Below, one piece after another: positions 36,956-50,379 of a stretch of DNA of 64,000 bases; within the stretch, counting starts at the first letter, position 1; each line of letters opens with the position of its first letter. This DNA comes from Halomonas sp. PR-M31 (GTDB lineage: Bacteria; Pseudomonadota; Gammaproteobacteria; Pseudomonadales; Halomonadaceae). The stretch is taken from NCBI RefSeq assembly GCF_001039575.1, contig NZ_JIBT01000003.1:23424-87423 (forward strand). Direction: 5' to 3'. The notes beneath the pieces were generated by a model. The model ran no database searches. It saw only the letters and a list, made by a program, of their open reading frames with translations, and was not told where the DNA came from. Position numbers and translations under genes: made by a program.

Positions 36956-37538
36956 CGAACTGCGTGTACGCCAGCTGGCGTATCGCATCTGGGAATCCGA
37001 AGGGCGTCCAGACGGCCAGCAGCAGCGCCATTGGGAAATGGCACTGAAAATCGTGGCGGCGGAGCAATCCTCCGGCCATGAGACGAATCTGGATGAGGAA
37101 GGGGAAGCCAAGGAAGAGGAGCCCGTTCTGGACGACGAGCTGCCGCTTGAAAACGACGAACGGGGCATCGAGGAGAATCGCTTGCCTTTGGAGAACCCTG
37201 AAGCTGATTCCATGCTGGACCCGGACGGTGATGCGACTCTCGAGGAGGCGCCTTATCGCGACGACACGCTGATTACCCAGGATACTCCAGTACAGGATCG
37301 GGCCGAGCCCACGGAGGAACCGCTTGAAAAGAGCGTCGAGGTAAACGATCCCTCCGCGGAATCCGAGGTCGAGTTCAAGCGTGTGCCCAGACAGCGCTCG
37401 ACGAGTAAGAGCGCTGCGAGTAAACAGGCGGCAGACAAGGAACCGGCAAAAAAGGCAGCCAAACCCGCTGCGAAGAAGACGACTTCCTCCAAGACCGCAT
37501 CGATAAAGAAAACCACGACCCGGTCACGCAAAACCTGA
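36939..37538 (+). CDS. DUF2934 protein with a histone H1-like Lys/Ala tail
   Basis: A 199-residue protein that overlaps the end of malQ-treY by 17 bases and starts MKMTDDELRVRQ behind GGGGAG. The N-terminal 40 residues are a DUF2934 domain (LAYRIWESEGRPDGQQQRHW). A long acidic middle part (residues 45-145) follows. The last 50 residues are an AAKPAAKKTT-type Lys/Ala/Thr tail as in bacterial H1-like proteins. In Pseudomonas aeruginosa a DUF2934-type gene is found at the equivalent place beside treY and glgX, by recollection. The function is unknown; the charged layout suggests binding to nucleic acid or to another polyanion. Confidence 0.8.
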   Translation: MKMTDDELRVRQLAYRIWESEGRPDGQQQRHWEMALKIVAAEQSSGHETNLDEEGEAKEEEPVLDDELPLENDERGIEENRLPLENPEADSMLDPDGDATLEEAPYRDDTLITQDTPVQDRAEPTEEPLEKSVEVNDPSAESEVEFKRVPRQRSTSKSAASKQAADKEPAKKAAKPAAKKTTSSKTASIKKTTTRSRKT

Positions 37539-37617
37539 ATATTTAACGAAGGATCCGCTTGCCCAACGCGAGGTCGTTTCGCGGGTGGGGTCAGGCATGC
37601 CACTCCAAGGATGAAAC

Positions 37618-39818
<2,201 letters not shown>

Positions 39819-39885
39819 GCAAATGCTTTCATAGGTCGGTGTTTGATCGTTCATTTGCTCGAAAGGACATAAGGAGCATGTCGCG

Positions 39886-41961
39886 ATGAGTCTTTCATCT
39901 CGTCCTTCGTTAGCGGGGGACGCCGCTGGCGCCAAAACAGCGAGCCTGAAAACAGCAGACGTCGAAACAAATGAGACTGAGGTAAAAGACGCCGATGTGC
40001 AGGCGGCGGCAAGATCGTCTCGAATTGCCATCGAGGCGGTGAAGCCGAGTCTCGACGACGGCCGTTTCGCGCCCAAGACCGTGGTGAACGACCCGGTGCC
40101 CCTGTCGGCGGTCATTTTTGCCGACGGTCACGACGTGCTGGCCGCCCAGGTGAGCTGGACCGATCCTCAAGGCGTGACCCGAGAAGCGCCCTTTAGGCTG
40201 GCCCGCCCCCTGGGGCTGGATGTCTGGGAGGGCCAGTTCACACCAACCCAGGTAGGACGCCATCAGTTCGTCATCGAGGCCTGGTGGGACATTTATGCCA
40301 CCTACCGGGATGAGCTTGCCAAGAAGCACCAGGCCGGGGTGCCCGTCGAGCTCGAGCTCGAGGAAGGACGTCGCCTGGTGGAAAGCGCAGCCCAGCGCAG
40401 CGAAGGCGAGCTGGGCGAGAACCTTTCTGGAGTGCTGGCGCGTTTCGAGCAGGCGCAGCAGAACAGCCAACGAGTGGAGGTGCTTCTCGATTCTACCACT
40501 GCACATCTGATGGCGGCGGCGGACACGCGTGCACACCTCAGCCGTAGTGACGTCGTTTACCCCTTGGACGTGGACCGGCGGCCCGCGAATTTTGCCAGCT
40601 GGTACGAGCTCTTTCCGCGCTCGGAAACGGCGGACCCCAGCCGTCACGGCACCTTTGCCGACGTGCAAAAACGTCTGCCCATGATCCGTGACATGGGCTT
40701 CGACGTGCTCTACTTTCCGCCCATCCATCCTATCGGACGCGCCCATCGCAAGGGCCCCAACAATACCCTGGAAGCAGGCCCGGATGATCCGGGCAGCCCC
40801 TACGCCATCGGAAGTGATGAAGGGGGCCATGAGGCGATTCATCCGGAGCTTGGCAGCCGCGAGGATTTTCGCGAACTGGTGCAGGCAGCGGCGCGTCATG
40901 GCCTCGAGATCGCCCTGGATTTCGCCATTCAATGCTCCCCGGATCACCCCTGGCTTGCTGAGCATCCGGGCTGGTTCTCCTGGCGACCGGACGGCTCGAT
41001 TCGCTATGCGGAAAACCCGCCGAAGAAGTATCAGGACATCGTCAACGTCGATTTCTACGCCGAAGACGCGGTTCCCGAGCTATGGCTGACCCTGCGCGAC
41101 CTGGTGCAGCTGTGGGTCGATGAAGGGGTGCGCATCTTCCGGGTCGACAACCCACATACCAAGCCCTTGCCCTTCTGGGAGTGGCTGATCGCGGATATCA
41201 AAAGCCGCGACCCTGGGGTGCTGTTCCTCGCCGAGGCCTTCACGCGGCCACCGATGATGGCGCGTCTGGGCAAGGTGGGCTTCACGCAAAGCTATACCTA
41301 TTTCACCTGGCGCCATACCAAGGCCGAGCTTACCCAGTATCTCACCGAGCTCAACGAGTCGCCGCTCAAGGAGTGCTATCGGCCCAACTTCTTCGTCAAT
41401 ACGCCGGACATCAATCCCTACTTTTTGCAGTCGTGCGGACGGCCAGGCTTTCTGATTCGGGCGGCGCTGGCCACCATGGGCTCCGGGCTCTGGGGCATGT
41501 ACTCGGGCTTCGAGCTGTGCGAAGGCGCACCGGTGCCGGGCAAGGAGGAGTATCTTGATTCCGAGAAGTACGAGATACGCCCACGGGACTATGCTGCGCC
41601 GGGCAATATCATCTACGAGATCGCTCAACTCAACCGCATTCGCCGGGAGAACCCGGCGCTCCAGACCCATCTGGGAATAGCGTTTTATCCGGTCGACAAC
41701 GAGCGGCTGCTTTATTTCGGCAAGCGCGACGAAGAGCGGGGTAATTTCGTGCTGGTCGCGGTGAACCTCGATCCCTTTGACGTTCAGGAGGGCCGTTTCG
41801 AACTCCCCTTGTGGGAGCTGGGCTTGCCCGACGAAGCAACACTTCGCATCGAGGACCTGATGACCGGTCAGCGCTTTACATGGCAAGGCAAACAGCAGTG
41901 GATGCGGCTCGATCCGGCGCATCTGCCCTTCGCCATCTGGCGCATTCAGCCGCTGGGTTAG
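39886..41961 (+). CDS. glgE: Alpha-1,4-glucan:maltose-1-phosphate maltosyltransferase GlgE
   Basis: A 691-residue GH13_3 enzyme with the N-terminal immunoglobulin-like domain and helical insertions of the family. Catalytic residues are D421 in FRVDNPHTKP, E450 in LAEAFTRPP and D508 in NTPDINP. The TKPLPFWEWLI and AAPGNIIYEI segments are typical of GlgE. The first 50 residues are a low-complexity Ala/Glu/Thr leader not usually present. It adds maltose from alpha-maltose-1-phosphate, made by the next gene, to glucan chains. AAGGAG lies 13 bases before the ATG, a rather long spacing. Confidence 0.95.
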   Translation: MSLSSRPSLAGDAAGAKTASLKTADVETNETEVKDADVQAAARSSRIAIEAVKPSLDDGRFAPKTVVNDPVPLSAVIFADGHDVLAAQVSWTDPQGVTREAPFRLARPLGLDVWEGQFTPTQVGRHQFVIEAWWDIYATYRDELAKKHQAGVPVELELEEGRRLVESAAQRSEGELGENLSGVLARFEQAQQNSQRVEVLLDSTTAHLMAAADTRAHLSRSDVVYPLDVDRRPANFASWYELFPRSETADPSRHGTFADVQKRLPMIRDMGFDVLYFPPIHPIGRAHRKGPNNTLEAGPDDPGSPYAIGSDEGGHEAIHPELGSREDFRELVQAAARHGLEIALDFAIQCSPDHPWLAEHPGWFSWRPDGSIRYAENPPKKYQDIVNVDFYAEDAVPELWLTLRDLVQLWVDEGVRIFRVDNPHTKPLPFWEWLIADIKSRDPGVLFLAEAFTRPPMMARLGKVGFTQSYTYFTWRHTKAELTQYLTELNESPLKECYRPNFFVNTPDINPYFLQSCGRPGFLIRAALATMGSGLWGMYSGFELCEGAPVPGKEEYLDSEKYEIRPRDYAAPGNIIYEIAQLNRIRRENPALQTHLGIAFYPVDNERLLYFGKRDEERGNFVLVAVNLDPFDVQEGRFELPLWELGLPDEATLRIEDLMTGQRFTWQGKQQWMRLDPAHLPFAIWRIQPLG

Positions 41962-42021
41962 ATGCTGCAGCAGTCGCAAGAACCGCTCGCAGGGAACAGA
42001 ACTGGCAGGGAGATACAGCAC

Positions 42022-45000
42022 ATGATGGATGCTAGCAGCGAAACCCACAGCGTCGATACGCTCAATTTTCTGGATGATCCGCTGTGGTACAAGGACGCGG
42101 TCATCTACCAGGTACACGTCAAGTCGTTCTTCGATGCCAACGACGACGGTATCGGTGATTTCCAGGGCCTGATCGACAAGCTCGACTACATCGTTGGCCT
42201 TGGCGTCAACACGATCTGGATTCTGCCGTTCTATCCGTCCCCGCGACGGGACGACGGCTATGACATTGCCGAGTACTGCAACGTCAGCCCGGATTACGGC
42301 ACCCTGGAAGATGCCCAGCGTTTCATCGACGAAGCCCATAAGCGCGGGCTTCGGGTCATCACCGAGCTTGTCATCAATCACACCTCGGATCAGCACGAAT
42401 GGTTCCAGCGTGCCCGTAACGCGCCGCCGGGCTCACCGGAGCGGGATTTCTATGTCTGGTCCGATACGGATCAGGCTTATCAGGGCACGCGTATCATCTT
42501 CCTCGACACGGAAACCTCCAACTGGACCTGGGACCCGGTGGCGGGGGCCTATTTCTGGCACCGTTTCTATTCCCATCAGCCGGATCTCAACTTCGATAAC
42601 CCCAAGGTGCTCGAGGAAGTGCTCAAGGTCATGAGCTACTGGCTGGACATGGGAGTCGATGGACTGCGCCTGGACGCCATTCCCTATCTAGTGGAGCGGG
42701 AAGGCACCAACAACGAGAACCTGCCGGAAACCCACGTGGTGCTCAAGAAGATCCGGCAGGCCCTGGACGAGCGCTATCCGGATCGCATGCTGCTGGCGGA
42801 GGCCAATCAGTGGCCCGAGGACACCCGGCCCTACTTTGGCGGTAATGAGGGCGGCGACGGCGACGAGTGCCACATGGCTTTCCACTTCCCGCTGATGCCG
42901 CGCATGTACATGGCCCTTGCCCAGGAAGACCGCTTTCCCATCACGGACATTCTGCGACAGACCCCGGAAATTCCGCCCAACTGTCAGTGGGCGATCTTCC
43001 TGCGCAACCACGATGAGCTGACCCTGGAGATGGTCACGGATAGGGAGCGGGACTACCTGTGGAATCACTACGCCGCGGATCGGCGCGCCCGCATCAACCT
43101 GGGCATTCGCCGGCGTCTGGCGCCGCTGCTCGAGCGCGACCGGCGCCGTATCGAGTTGCTCAACAGTCTGCTGCTGTCCATGCCCGGTACCCCGGTGCTC
43201 TATTACGGCGACGAGATCGGCATGGGGGACAACATCTATCTCGGCGATCGTGACGGTGTGCGCACCCCCATGCAGTGGTCCATGGATCGCAGCGGCGGCT
43301 TTTCCCGAGCGGACCCGGCAAGCCTCGTGCTGCCGCCGATCATGGACCCGCTGTATGGCTTTCAGGCCATCAACGTGGAAGCCCAATCCCGGGACCCTCA
43401 TTCATTGTTGAACAGCATGCGTCGTCTGTTGGTCGTGCGCAGCAAGCACAGAGCCTTCAGTCGTGGCAGCATGCGCCCGCTGCATCCCGCCAATCGTCAT
43501 GTGCTGGCCTACCTGCGGGAGATGACCCTGGACGATGGCACGACGGAAGTGCTTTTATGCGTGGCCAACCTGGCTCGCTCTGCCCAGGCAGTGGAGCTGG
43601 ACATGAGCGCTTTTGCCGGACAGGTGCCGGTGGAGATGGTCGGCGGCAGCGCCTTCCCGCCAGTGGGCAAGCTGCCTTATCTACTGACGCTGCCGCCCTA
43701 CGGCTTCTACTGGTTCTATCTAGCCCCAGAGACCGCCATGCCGGAATGGCACGTGCCGGTCCCGGAGCCGATGCCGGACTACGCCACCCTGATCGTCAAG
43801 CGCAAGCTTGAAGAGATTCTCGAGGGCACGCCGCGCAAACTGCTCGAAAACGAGATACTGCCAAGCTACCTGCCCAAGCGGCGCTGGTTTGCCGCCAAGC
43901 AGCAGCGCATCGAACAGGTTACGCTGCTGTACGCCACGCCGCTTACGAACTCCGGGCGGGTCGGGCTGCTCAGTGAAATCGAAGTGCGCCACGCTCAAGG
44001 GGTGGAACGCTATCAGCTGCCGTTTGCGTTTCTCGGCGAAGAGGAGCAGGACCGGGCGCTTCCCCGCCAGCTGGCCCTGGCCCGGGTGCGTCGCGCCAAT
44101 CAGGTCGGCCTGCTCACGGACGCCATCACCCGGGACGAGTTTGCCCTGGCGGTAGTGGAGGCCATACGCAACGCCGCCACCTTGCCAAGCGCTGCGGGTG
44201 AAATACGTTTCTTGCCCACCTCCCTGATGAACGAACTCGAGCTGCCGGAGCAGCCCGAAGTGGTACAGCAAGGGGTGGAGCAGTCCAACAGCTCCATCAT
44301 CGTCAACTACCAGGTCGTGCTCAAGGTGCTGCGCCGGGTCGAGAGCGGCCTGCATCCGGAAGCGGAAATGGGCCGTTATCTGAGCGAGCAGGGCTTTGCC
44401 AACATGGCGCCGCTGTACGGTGAAGTGGCGCGCTTCGACGAGGAAGGCTCCCAGACCCTGATGCTGCTGCAAGGCTACATCAACAATCAGGGAGACGCCT
44501 GGTCCTGGACTCGCACGACCCTTGAGCGTGCCTGCGGGATGCGGGCGAGGAAAATCAGGCCATGGAAGAGGGCTTTGGCCCTCGGGGTGAACTCGAGGCC
44601 TTTGCCGCGATCCTGGGCCAGCGTCTAGGCGAGCTGCATCAGGCGCTGGCTGTCTCTACCCAGAATGCGGATTTCAGCCCCGAGGTTGCAGATGAAGCGC
44701 AGGTGACGAACTGGATTCGGCGCATACATCAACAGGTCGAGAACGCCCTCGAGCTGCTGGCACGCCATAGAAGCGAGGCCGCAGAAGCCGAGCAGCGCAT
44801 GATCGACCGAATTCTTGAAAGCCGTGATCATTTGCTGGCTGCCATCGCACCTCTGGCCCAGCAAGCCAAGGGCAGCCTGTTGATACGCAACCACGGCGAC
44901 CTGCATCTGGGCCAGGTGCTGGTGGCCAACGGGGACGCCTTCATCATCGATTTCGAGGGTGAGCCTGCCCGGACACTTGAAGAACGCCGAGCCAAGGATA

Positions 45001-45317
45001 GCCCTTTTAAAGACGTGGCGGGTATGCTGCGTTCCTTCGACTACGCCGGTGTGAAACTTGAGGAAGGACAGATTGGCTTGGATGGTGAGAGCGACGGCAG
45101 TGACGCCCGCTCCCTTTCGGAGCAGATTCTGGATGAATGTCGGCGTCTTTTCCTCGAAGGCTATCGTCATGCCACGGAGGATCTGCCCCATCGCCTGCAA
45201 AGCGATGAACAGGCCAAGGCAGCGCTGGATTTGTTCCTGCTGGAAAAGACGGTCTACGAGCTTGCCTATGAAGCCGCCAATCGTCCAACCTGGCTCAGCG
45301 TGCCGCTGCGCGGCTGA
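42022..45317 (+). pseudogene. treS: Trehalose synthase-maltokinase fusion TreS-Mak (one-base frameshift)
   Basis: The frame from 42022 (MMDASSETHSV; GGGAG upstream) codes for TreS. D218 is in LRLDAIPYL, E260 in LLAEANQWPE and D331 in RNHDELTLEM. It then enters the maltokinase domain (LPKRRWFAAK) and ends at 44628 after a garbled tail. The rest of the kinase is in another frame up to 45317, with NHGDLHLGQVL and IIDFEGEPAR, the catalytic and metal-binding loops. One C in GC[C]CTGCG near 44531-44533 restores about 1098 residues, the usual length of the fusion. TreS interconverts trehalose and maltose, and the kinase makes maltose-1-phosphate for GlgE. Confidence 0.92.
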
Positions 45318-45350
45318 TGACTATCGCCGATCAATGGATGGGAGAAGCGA

Positions 45351-47606
45351 ATGAGTAATCAACCCGTCGAATACGCCCAGCATACAAGAGACGAGCGGCT
45401 GAAGCTGCCCGCGGATGACGCAGAAGCCTTGGCCCGGGGCACCCATGCGGATCCCTTTGCGGTACTGGGCCTGCAAGAGGGTGCAGAGAATGACTTGGAT
45501 GGCCCGCTGCTGCGGGTCTATCTGCCCGGCGCCCTGGGGGTGGACGTGCTGGATCGGGATAGCGATGAGTTTCGCTGCTGCCTCACACCTATACAGATTC
45601 CGGGACTGTTTGCCGCACGGCTACCCCACGGCGCCCCTTACAAGCTGCGTATCCGCTGGCCCCAAGGGAGTGAACAGGAAACGGAAGACCCTTACGCCTT
45701 CGGCCTGCTGCTGGGCGAAATGGATCTGTACCTGATCGGCGAGGGCAATCATCGCAATTTGGGCCACTGCCTGGGCGCCCAGCCCATGACCATCGACGAG
45801 GTGAAGGGCGTGCGTTTCGCGGTATGGGCACCCAACGCCCACCGGGTGTCCGTGGTCGGGGAGTTCAATGGTTGGGACGGCCGGCGTCATCCGATGCGCC
45901 TGCGCCACCCGGCTGGCGTATGGGAGCTTTTCCTGCCGCGCCTCGGACCCGGGGAAGCCTACAAATACGAGATGATCGACGCCCAGGGCGCGCTGACGCT
46001 GAAGGCCGATCCGGTGGCCCTGGCGACCCGGATGCCGCCGGACACCGCTTCCGTGGTGGCGGATACCACACCCTTCACCTGGCAGGATGATGCCTGGCTC
46101 GAAAAACGCGGCGAGCATCAGGCGCCGGACAGGCCCATGGCCATCTACGAGGTGCACGCCGCCTCCTGGCGCAAGCACGGCGGCGATGAGGGCGAGCTTT
46201 ACAGCTGGCGAGATCTTGCCGAGCATCTGATCCCCTATGTCAAGGAGATGGGGTTTACTCATCTCGAGCTGCTGCCGATCATGGAACACCCTTTTGGCGG
46301 CTCCTGGGGCTATCAGCCGTTGGGGCAGTTCGCCCCTAGCGGTCGCTTCGGTAGCCCCCAGGATTTCGCTTATTTCGTCGATGCCTGCCATGCGGCGGAA
46401 CTCGGTGTGATTCTGGACTGGGTGCCGGCGCATTTCCCCACGGACCCCCATGGCCTGGCCCGCTTCGATGGCACGGCGCTGTACGAGTACGAGCATCCCT
46501 TCGAGGGTTTTCACCAGGATTGGAACACCTACATCTTCAATCTGGGGCGGCGGGAGGTGCATGGCTTCATGCTGGCCTCGGCCCTTCATTGGGTGAAGCA
46601 CTTCCACGTAGATGCGCTGCGGGTGGATGCGGTGGCCTCGATGCTGTACCGGGACTATTCCCGCAAGGACGGCGAATGGATTCCCAACCGCCATGGCGGC
46701 CGTGAAAACCTGGAAGCGATCGATTTCCTGCGACACCTCAATGCGGTAATCAACGAGGAAGTGCCGGGGGCGGCAGTCATCGCCGAGGAGTCCACCGCCT
46801 GGCCCGGGGTGACTCAGCCCACGGAAGAAGGCGGACTCGGCTTTGCCTACAAGTGGAACATGGGCTGGATGCACGACACCCTGAGCTACATGGCCAATGA
46901 TCCGCTCTATCGCAGCTATGCCCACAATGAAATGACCTTTCCGCTGGTCTATGCCTTCTCCGAGCGTTATGTGCTGCCCATCTCCCATGATGAGGTGGTG
47001 CATGGCAAGGGCTCGCTGATCAACAAGATGCCTGGGGACGACTGGCAGCGCTTCGCCAACCTGCGGGCCTATCTTGCCCTCATGTGGACCCAGCCCGGCA
47101 AGAAGCTTCTGTTCATGGGTTGCGAGTTCGCCCAGTGGCGAGAGTGGAGTCATGACCGGGAGCTCGACTGGTCGCTGCTCGGTGAGCCGCGCCACGAAGG
47201 CATTCAGCGCCTGGTGCGTGACCTCAACCGGCTGTATACGGACCTGCCGGCCCTGCATGAGCGAGACACGGAGCCTTCTGGTTTCAGCTGGGTGGTGGGA
47301 GATGATTCCAGCAACAGCGTCTTTGCCTGGCTGCGCTGGAGCGCGGCCGGGGAGCCGTTATTGGTGGTGGCCAACATGACACCGGTGGCCCATGACGATT
47401 ATCGTCTGGGCGTACCGCTACCAGGGCGCTGGGAGGAAAGCTTCAACAGCGATGCCGAGCATTATGGTGGCGCCAATCGGGGCAACCTGGGGGAGCTCAC
47501 CACCCGGGACGAATCCCTGCACGGCCAGTCCGCGAGTCTTGCCTTGCGTCTGCCGCCCTTGAGCGTGCTGATGCTGCGTCCCACGGGGGAGAAGACAGTG
47601 TCTTGA
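45351..47606 (+). CDS. glgB: 1,4-alpha-glucan branching enzyme GlgB
   Basis: A 751-residue branching enzyme with an N-terminal extension, a CBM48 ([20 protein letters not shown]), the GH13_9 barrel and a C-terminal beta domain. Catalytic residues are D426 in [11 protein letters not shown]479 in [10 protein letters not shown] and H546-D547 in [10 protein letters not shown]. The enzyme adds alpha-1,6 branches to GlgA- or GlgE-made chains. It ends the cluster, 33 bases after treS-mak, with GGGAG before the ATG. It is the intact relative of the non-catalytic protein at 28696-30093. Confidence 0.96.
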   Translation: MSNQPVEYAQHTRDERLKLPADDAEALARGTHADPFAVLGLQEGAENDLDGPLLRVYLPGALGVDVLDRDSDEFRCCLTPIQIPGLFAARLPHGAPYKLRIRWPQGSEQETEDPYAFGLLLGEMDLYLIGEGNHRNLGHCLGAQPMTIDEVKGVRFAVWAPNAHRVSVVGEFNGWDGRRHPMRLRHPAGVWELFLPRLGPGEAYKYEMIDAQGALTLKADPVALATRMPPDTASVVADTTPFTWQDDAWLEKRGEHQAPDRPMAIYEVHAASWRKHGGDEGELYSWRDLAEHLIPYVKEMGFTHLELLPIMEHPFGGSWGYQPLGQFAPSGRFGSPQDFAYFVDACHAAELGVILDWVPAHFPTDPHGLARFDGTALYEYEHPFEGFHQDWNTYIFNLGRREVHGFMLASALHWVKHFHVDALRVDAVASMLYRDYSRKDGEWIPNRHGGRENLEAIDFLRHLNAVINEEVPGAAVIAEESTAWPGVTQPTEEGGLGFAYKWNMGWMHDTLSYMANDPLYRSYAHNEMTFPLVYAFSERYVLPISHDEVVHGKGSLINKMPGDDWQRFANLRAYLALMWTQPGKKLLFMGCEFAQWREWSHDRELDWSLLGEPRHEGIQRLVRDLNRLYTDLPALHERDTEPSGFSWVVGDDSSNSVFAWLRWSAAGEPLLVVANMTPVAHDDYRLGVPLPGRWEESFNSDAEHYGGANRGNLGELTTRDESLHGQSASLALRLPPLSVLMLRPTGEKTVS

Positions 47607-47631
47607 TCCGAGCGTCAGGGGCGTTGCGCGC

Positions 47632-49557
47632 TCAGTCCCGCTTGGGATGAAAGCGCACCGTGACGCCGTTGACCCCGAGCTCGTTGATTTCTGACGGGCG
47701 GCCCTGTTCATCCAGGCGCACGAGGCCGATGCCGGAGCCGTTCCATAGCCGCTCGCCGGCCTTGGCCCGATCCGGAATGAAGGGGCGTACCTCCATGCGC
47801 CGGCGCTTGGTGAACCAGTTGAGCGGCGACCAGGGGGCATAGAGCCAGCGGTTGAGACGATCGAACCAGTCCAGCAGCGTGTCGGGAAACCCATTCTTGA
47901 TACCGCTGCTGGTGATCTGCCAGATGTGCGGCCCTGCATCGCGATGACGGATGCGCACGTCGTAGACGAAGGAGTAGTGTACGTCCCCGGAAAGAATGAC
48001 GTAGTTGCGCGGCGTGCGAGTGTGTCGAAAGATATTGAGCATGACCTGGGCCGCGCCACGATGCGCCATCCAGTTTTCCGCATCGACTAACAAGGGTTTG
48101 CCGGCCCAGGTGAACAGACGCTGAACGCCTTCGATCAGCTTGACCCCGAACATCGGAGATGGCGACACGATGATGATCGAGGGCTCGTCCAGCATTTCCT
48201 GCTGCAATTCCGTCAATGCCTCCCAGTCCATCAGCCCCGAGGGGCGATGACGCTTGCGCTCGCTGCGCCAGCGCCGGGTGCGGATATCCAAGGCCACCAG
48301 CTTGGGCGGACCGGGCAGGCAGAATCCCCAGCCTTCGAAACGCAAAAGCTCGGTAATCAAATCGTCCTGCTGTTTGCTCGGCAGATAACCGTGCGCGTCA
48401 AAGGCCTCGAGAAAGTGCTGCAACTGATCGATGGGTGCTTTCAAGCGTTCAGGGGCGTTGCCCCAGCCCTGGCAAAGCAGATAGGCAACCAGAGCATTGC
48501 CTACGATGCGACGGGAAAACGAATGCCCGTAGGCGGTCTCTTCCCAGGCGGCGGTCAGGTTCCAGTCGTCGGTGACATCGTGATCGTCGAAGATCATCAA
48601 CGTCGGCACTTGCGCAAATAGCCGCGCCACCGCCGGTAACTCGGCGACGAACTCATCGATCACCTCGCGTTCTTTGGCAAAGCGCTCCCGGTACTCGTCA
48701 TCCAGGGAAGGCTCGGCGCGTGAAATCAGCCCCCAGGGCACCGGGGACCACACCAGCAGGTACATGGCCAGGACTTCACTCAGGGTGATCAGGTGGTTGG
48801 CGGCGCTATCCGTGGTAAACACGGGCTTTTCCACGCCGCCGAAAAAGCGCTCTCGCAGTGCTTCCGTGGATTCGAACTGAGGCAGCAGGTATTCCCGGCG
48901 ATAATAGGTATCTTCGGCGGCATAAAGCGCATCGCTGTCATCCACCACCGCGCCTTCGAGGCGCTCACCCCAAAGCCCCAGGCGCTCGATCAACTCGTGA
49001 ATGGCGGCGAGCATGGGGCCGGCGACATCGTCTGCGTAGATCTGATCGCCGGTCAGCAGCAGCAGTGCAGGGCGCTTTTCGGCATGATCATGATGTTCGG
49101 CGAGCCAGGCATCCGCCCGGGCCAGACCGTCACGCGAGCCGTAGTGGGGCTTACGACAGGAGCCGTGGAGAATGCCGTCCAGGCGCGACTTGATCACGAA
49201 GCTCGGATGACGCTCATCGCCATAAAGAAGATGCGGCGCCCAGTCGGCAATGCCTGTTTCTTCGCCATTGGAATGAACGATATGCAAGTCGTAGCCGATC
49301 ATGACGTCCTCAGGCAGCGGCGCGTCCAGGGCGACATCGATCAGACAGGCGTAGGCATTTCGCCCTAATGGCAGACAGCGGCAATGCTTTTCTTCCAGAA
49401 CGACGGAGAAACTGTCTGCGTTGGCGGAATGCAGTGTCAGACGCAGCGATAAGGGGCGTGTCGTTACCAGCCAGAGTACGAGACGCTGGCGCTCGATACG
49501 GCGCAGGATCGGACCGACCAGGACATCCGGAAGCTGACGGGAAACACGCTCATCCAT
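47632..49557 (-). CDS. PhoD-like metallophosphatase
   Basis: A 641-residue member of the alkaline phosphatase D family. Metal-binding and catalytic motifs are HGSCRKPHYG near residue 131, LLLTGDQIYADDVAGP near 165, FDDHDVTDDWNL near 328 and LSGDVHYSFVYD near 525. It has no obvious Tat or Sec signal, unlike secreted PhoD, so a cytoplasmic role is likely. It converges on glgB, 25 bases away, so it is not in that operon. The substrate cannot be read from sequence. Confidence 0.85.
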   Translation of the reverse strand: MDERVSRQLPDVLVGPILRRIERQRLVLWLVTTRPLSLRLTLHSANADSFSVVLEEKHCRCLPLGRNAYACLIDVALDAPLPEDVMIGYDLHIVHSNGEETGIADWAPHLLYGDERHPSFVIKSRLDGILHGSCRKPHYGSRDGLARADAWLAEHHDHAEKRPALLLLTGDQIYADDVAGPMLAAIHELIERLGLWGERLEGAVVDDSDALYAAEDTYYRREYLLPQFESTEALRERFFGGVEKPVFTTDSAANHLITLSEVLAMYLLVWSPVPWGLISRAEPSLDDEYRERFAKEREVIDEFVAELPAVARLFAQVPTLMIFDDHDVTDDWNLTAAWEETAYGHSFSRRIVGNALVAYLLCQGWGNAPERLKAPIDQLQHFLEAFDAHGYLPSKQQDDLITELLRFEGWGFCLPGPPKLVALDIRTRRWRSERKRHRPSGLMDWEALTELQQEMLDEPSIIIVSPSPMFGVKLIEGVQRLFTWAGKPLLVDAENWMAHRGAAQVMLNIFRHTRTPRNYVILSGDVHYSFVYDVRIRHRDAGPHIWQITSSGIKNGFPDTLLDWFDRLNRWLYAPWSPLNWFTKRRRMEVRPFIPDRAKAGERLWNGSGIGLVRLDEQGRPSEINELGVNGVTVRFHPKRD

Positions 49558-49648
49558 GCAGGGTAGTTGGCCGGTGATGGGAAGGTTTCAGCATACCCTC
49601 TGTAGCAGGTCGCTGACCATGCGGCTTTTGTTTCGAAGAAACATGATT

Positions 49649-50290
49649 CTACGCAGGGCTTTTTAGACAGGCCCGGACTTCCTCGTCCGTCGTTTGACTG
49701 AAATCGACATACCATTGCCCCACGGCACGAAAATTCTCCGGGGTGGCGACACAAACGATGTCATCGACTTCCTCGGCCAGCGCTTCGAGGGTCTCGTTCG
49801 GCGCGACCGGCACCGCCAGGATCAGATGTTTTGCCCCCAGTCGGCGAATGGCCCGGATTGCCGCCCGCATGCTGGCACCGGTGGCAATGCCATCGTCAAC
49901 GACAATGATCTGGCGTTCGTTCAGATCCGGATAGGGTCGCTTACCCCGATAGGCCGTTTCGCGTCGAGTGAGTTCGCGACGCTCTCTGTCGATCACTGTC
50001 TGCAGGCGCTGCTCGTTGATACGCAGCCGTTCGACCAGTGAGTCATCGAGCACCGTCACATCGCCGCTGGCGATGGCCCCCATGGCAAATTCCTCATGGC
50101 CCGGCACACCCAGCTTGCGCACCACCATGACATCAAGACTTGCCTTCAATTCCCGGGCGATCTCCGCCGCTACCGGTACCCCGCCCCGGGGCAGTCCCAA
50201 TATGAGTGTTTCATCGATGGCATACGCAAGAAGCCGTCTGGCAAGCGCCCGGCCCGCGGCGCGACGATTGGCAAAGGGCAGTTCCGACAT
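49649..50290 (-). CDS. Phosphoribosyltransferase domain protein
   Basis: A 213-residue type I phosphoribosyltransferase-like protein. It contains the PRPP-binding motif IIVVDDGIATGASM near residue 128 and the upstream block LILGLPRGGVPVAAEIAREL with a PGHEEFAMGAI segment. This stand-alone subfamily is common in proteobacteria but has no established base substrate. AGGAGG lies before the ATG. Confidence 0.87.
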   Translation of the reverse strand: MSELPFANRRAAGRALARRLLAYAIDETLILGLPRGGVPVAAEIARELKASLDVMVVRKLGVPGHEEFAMGAIASGDVTVLDDSLVERLRINEQRLQTVIDRERRELTRRETAYRGKRPYPDLNERQIIVVDDGIATGASMRAAIRAIRRLGAKHLILAVPVAPNETLEALAEEVDDIVCVATPENFRAVGQWYVDFSQTTDEEVRACLKSPA

Positions 50291-50379
50291 TCAAACCTCC
50301 TGAAACATGCGTGAACACCTATCGCAGCCCAGTGTCGGCATTACCGGGCATTTTTGCCAGCGTGCCCGGGGTTGACGCC

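Noticed and set aside
45621..47258. 545-codon minus-strand ORF opposite glgB, and similar long antisense ORFs at 41080-42396 and 38527-39360
   Set aside because: These lie opposite well-conserved GH13 genes. Long antisense frames are expected from codon bias, and the products show no domain.
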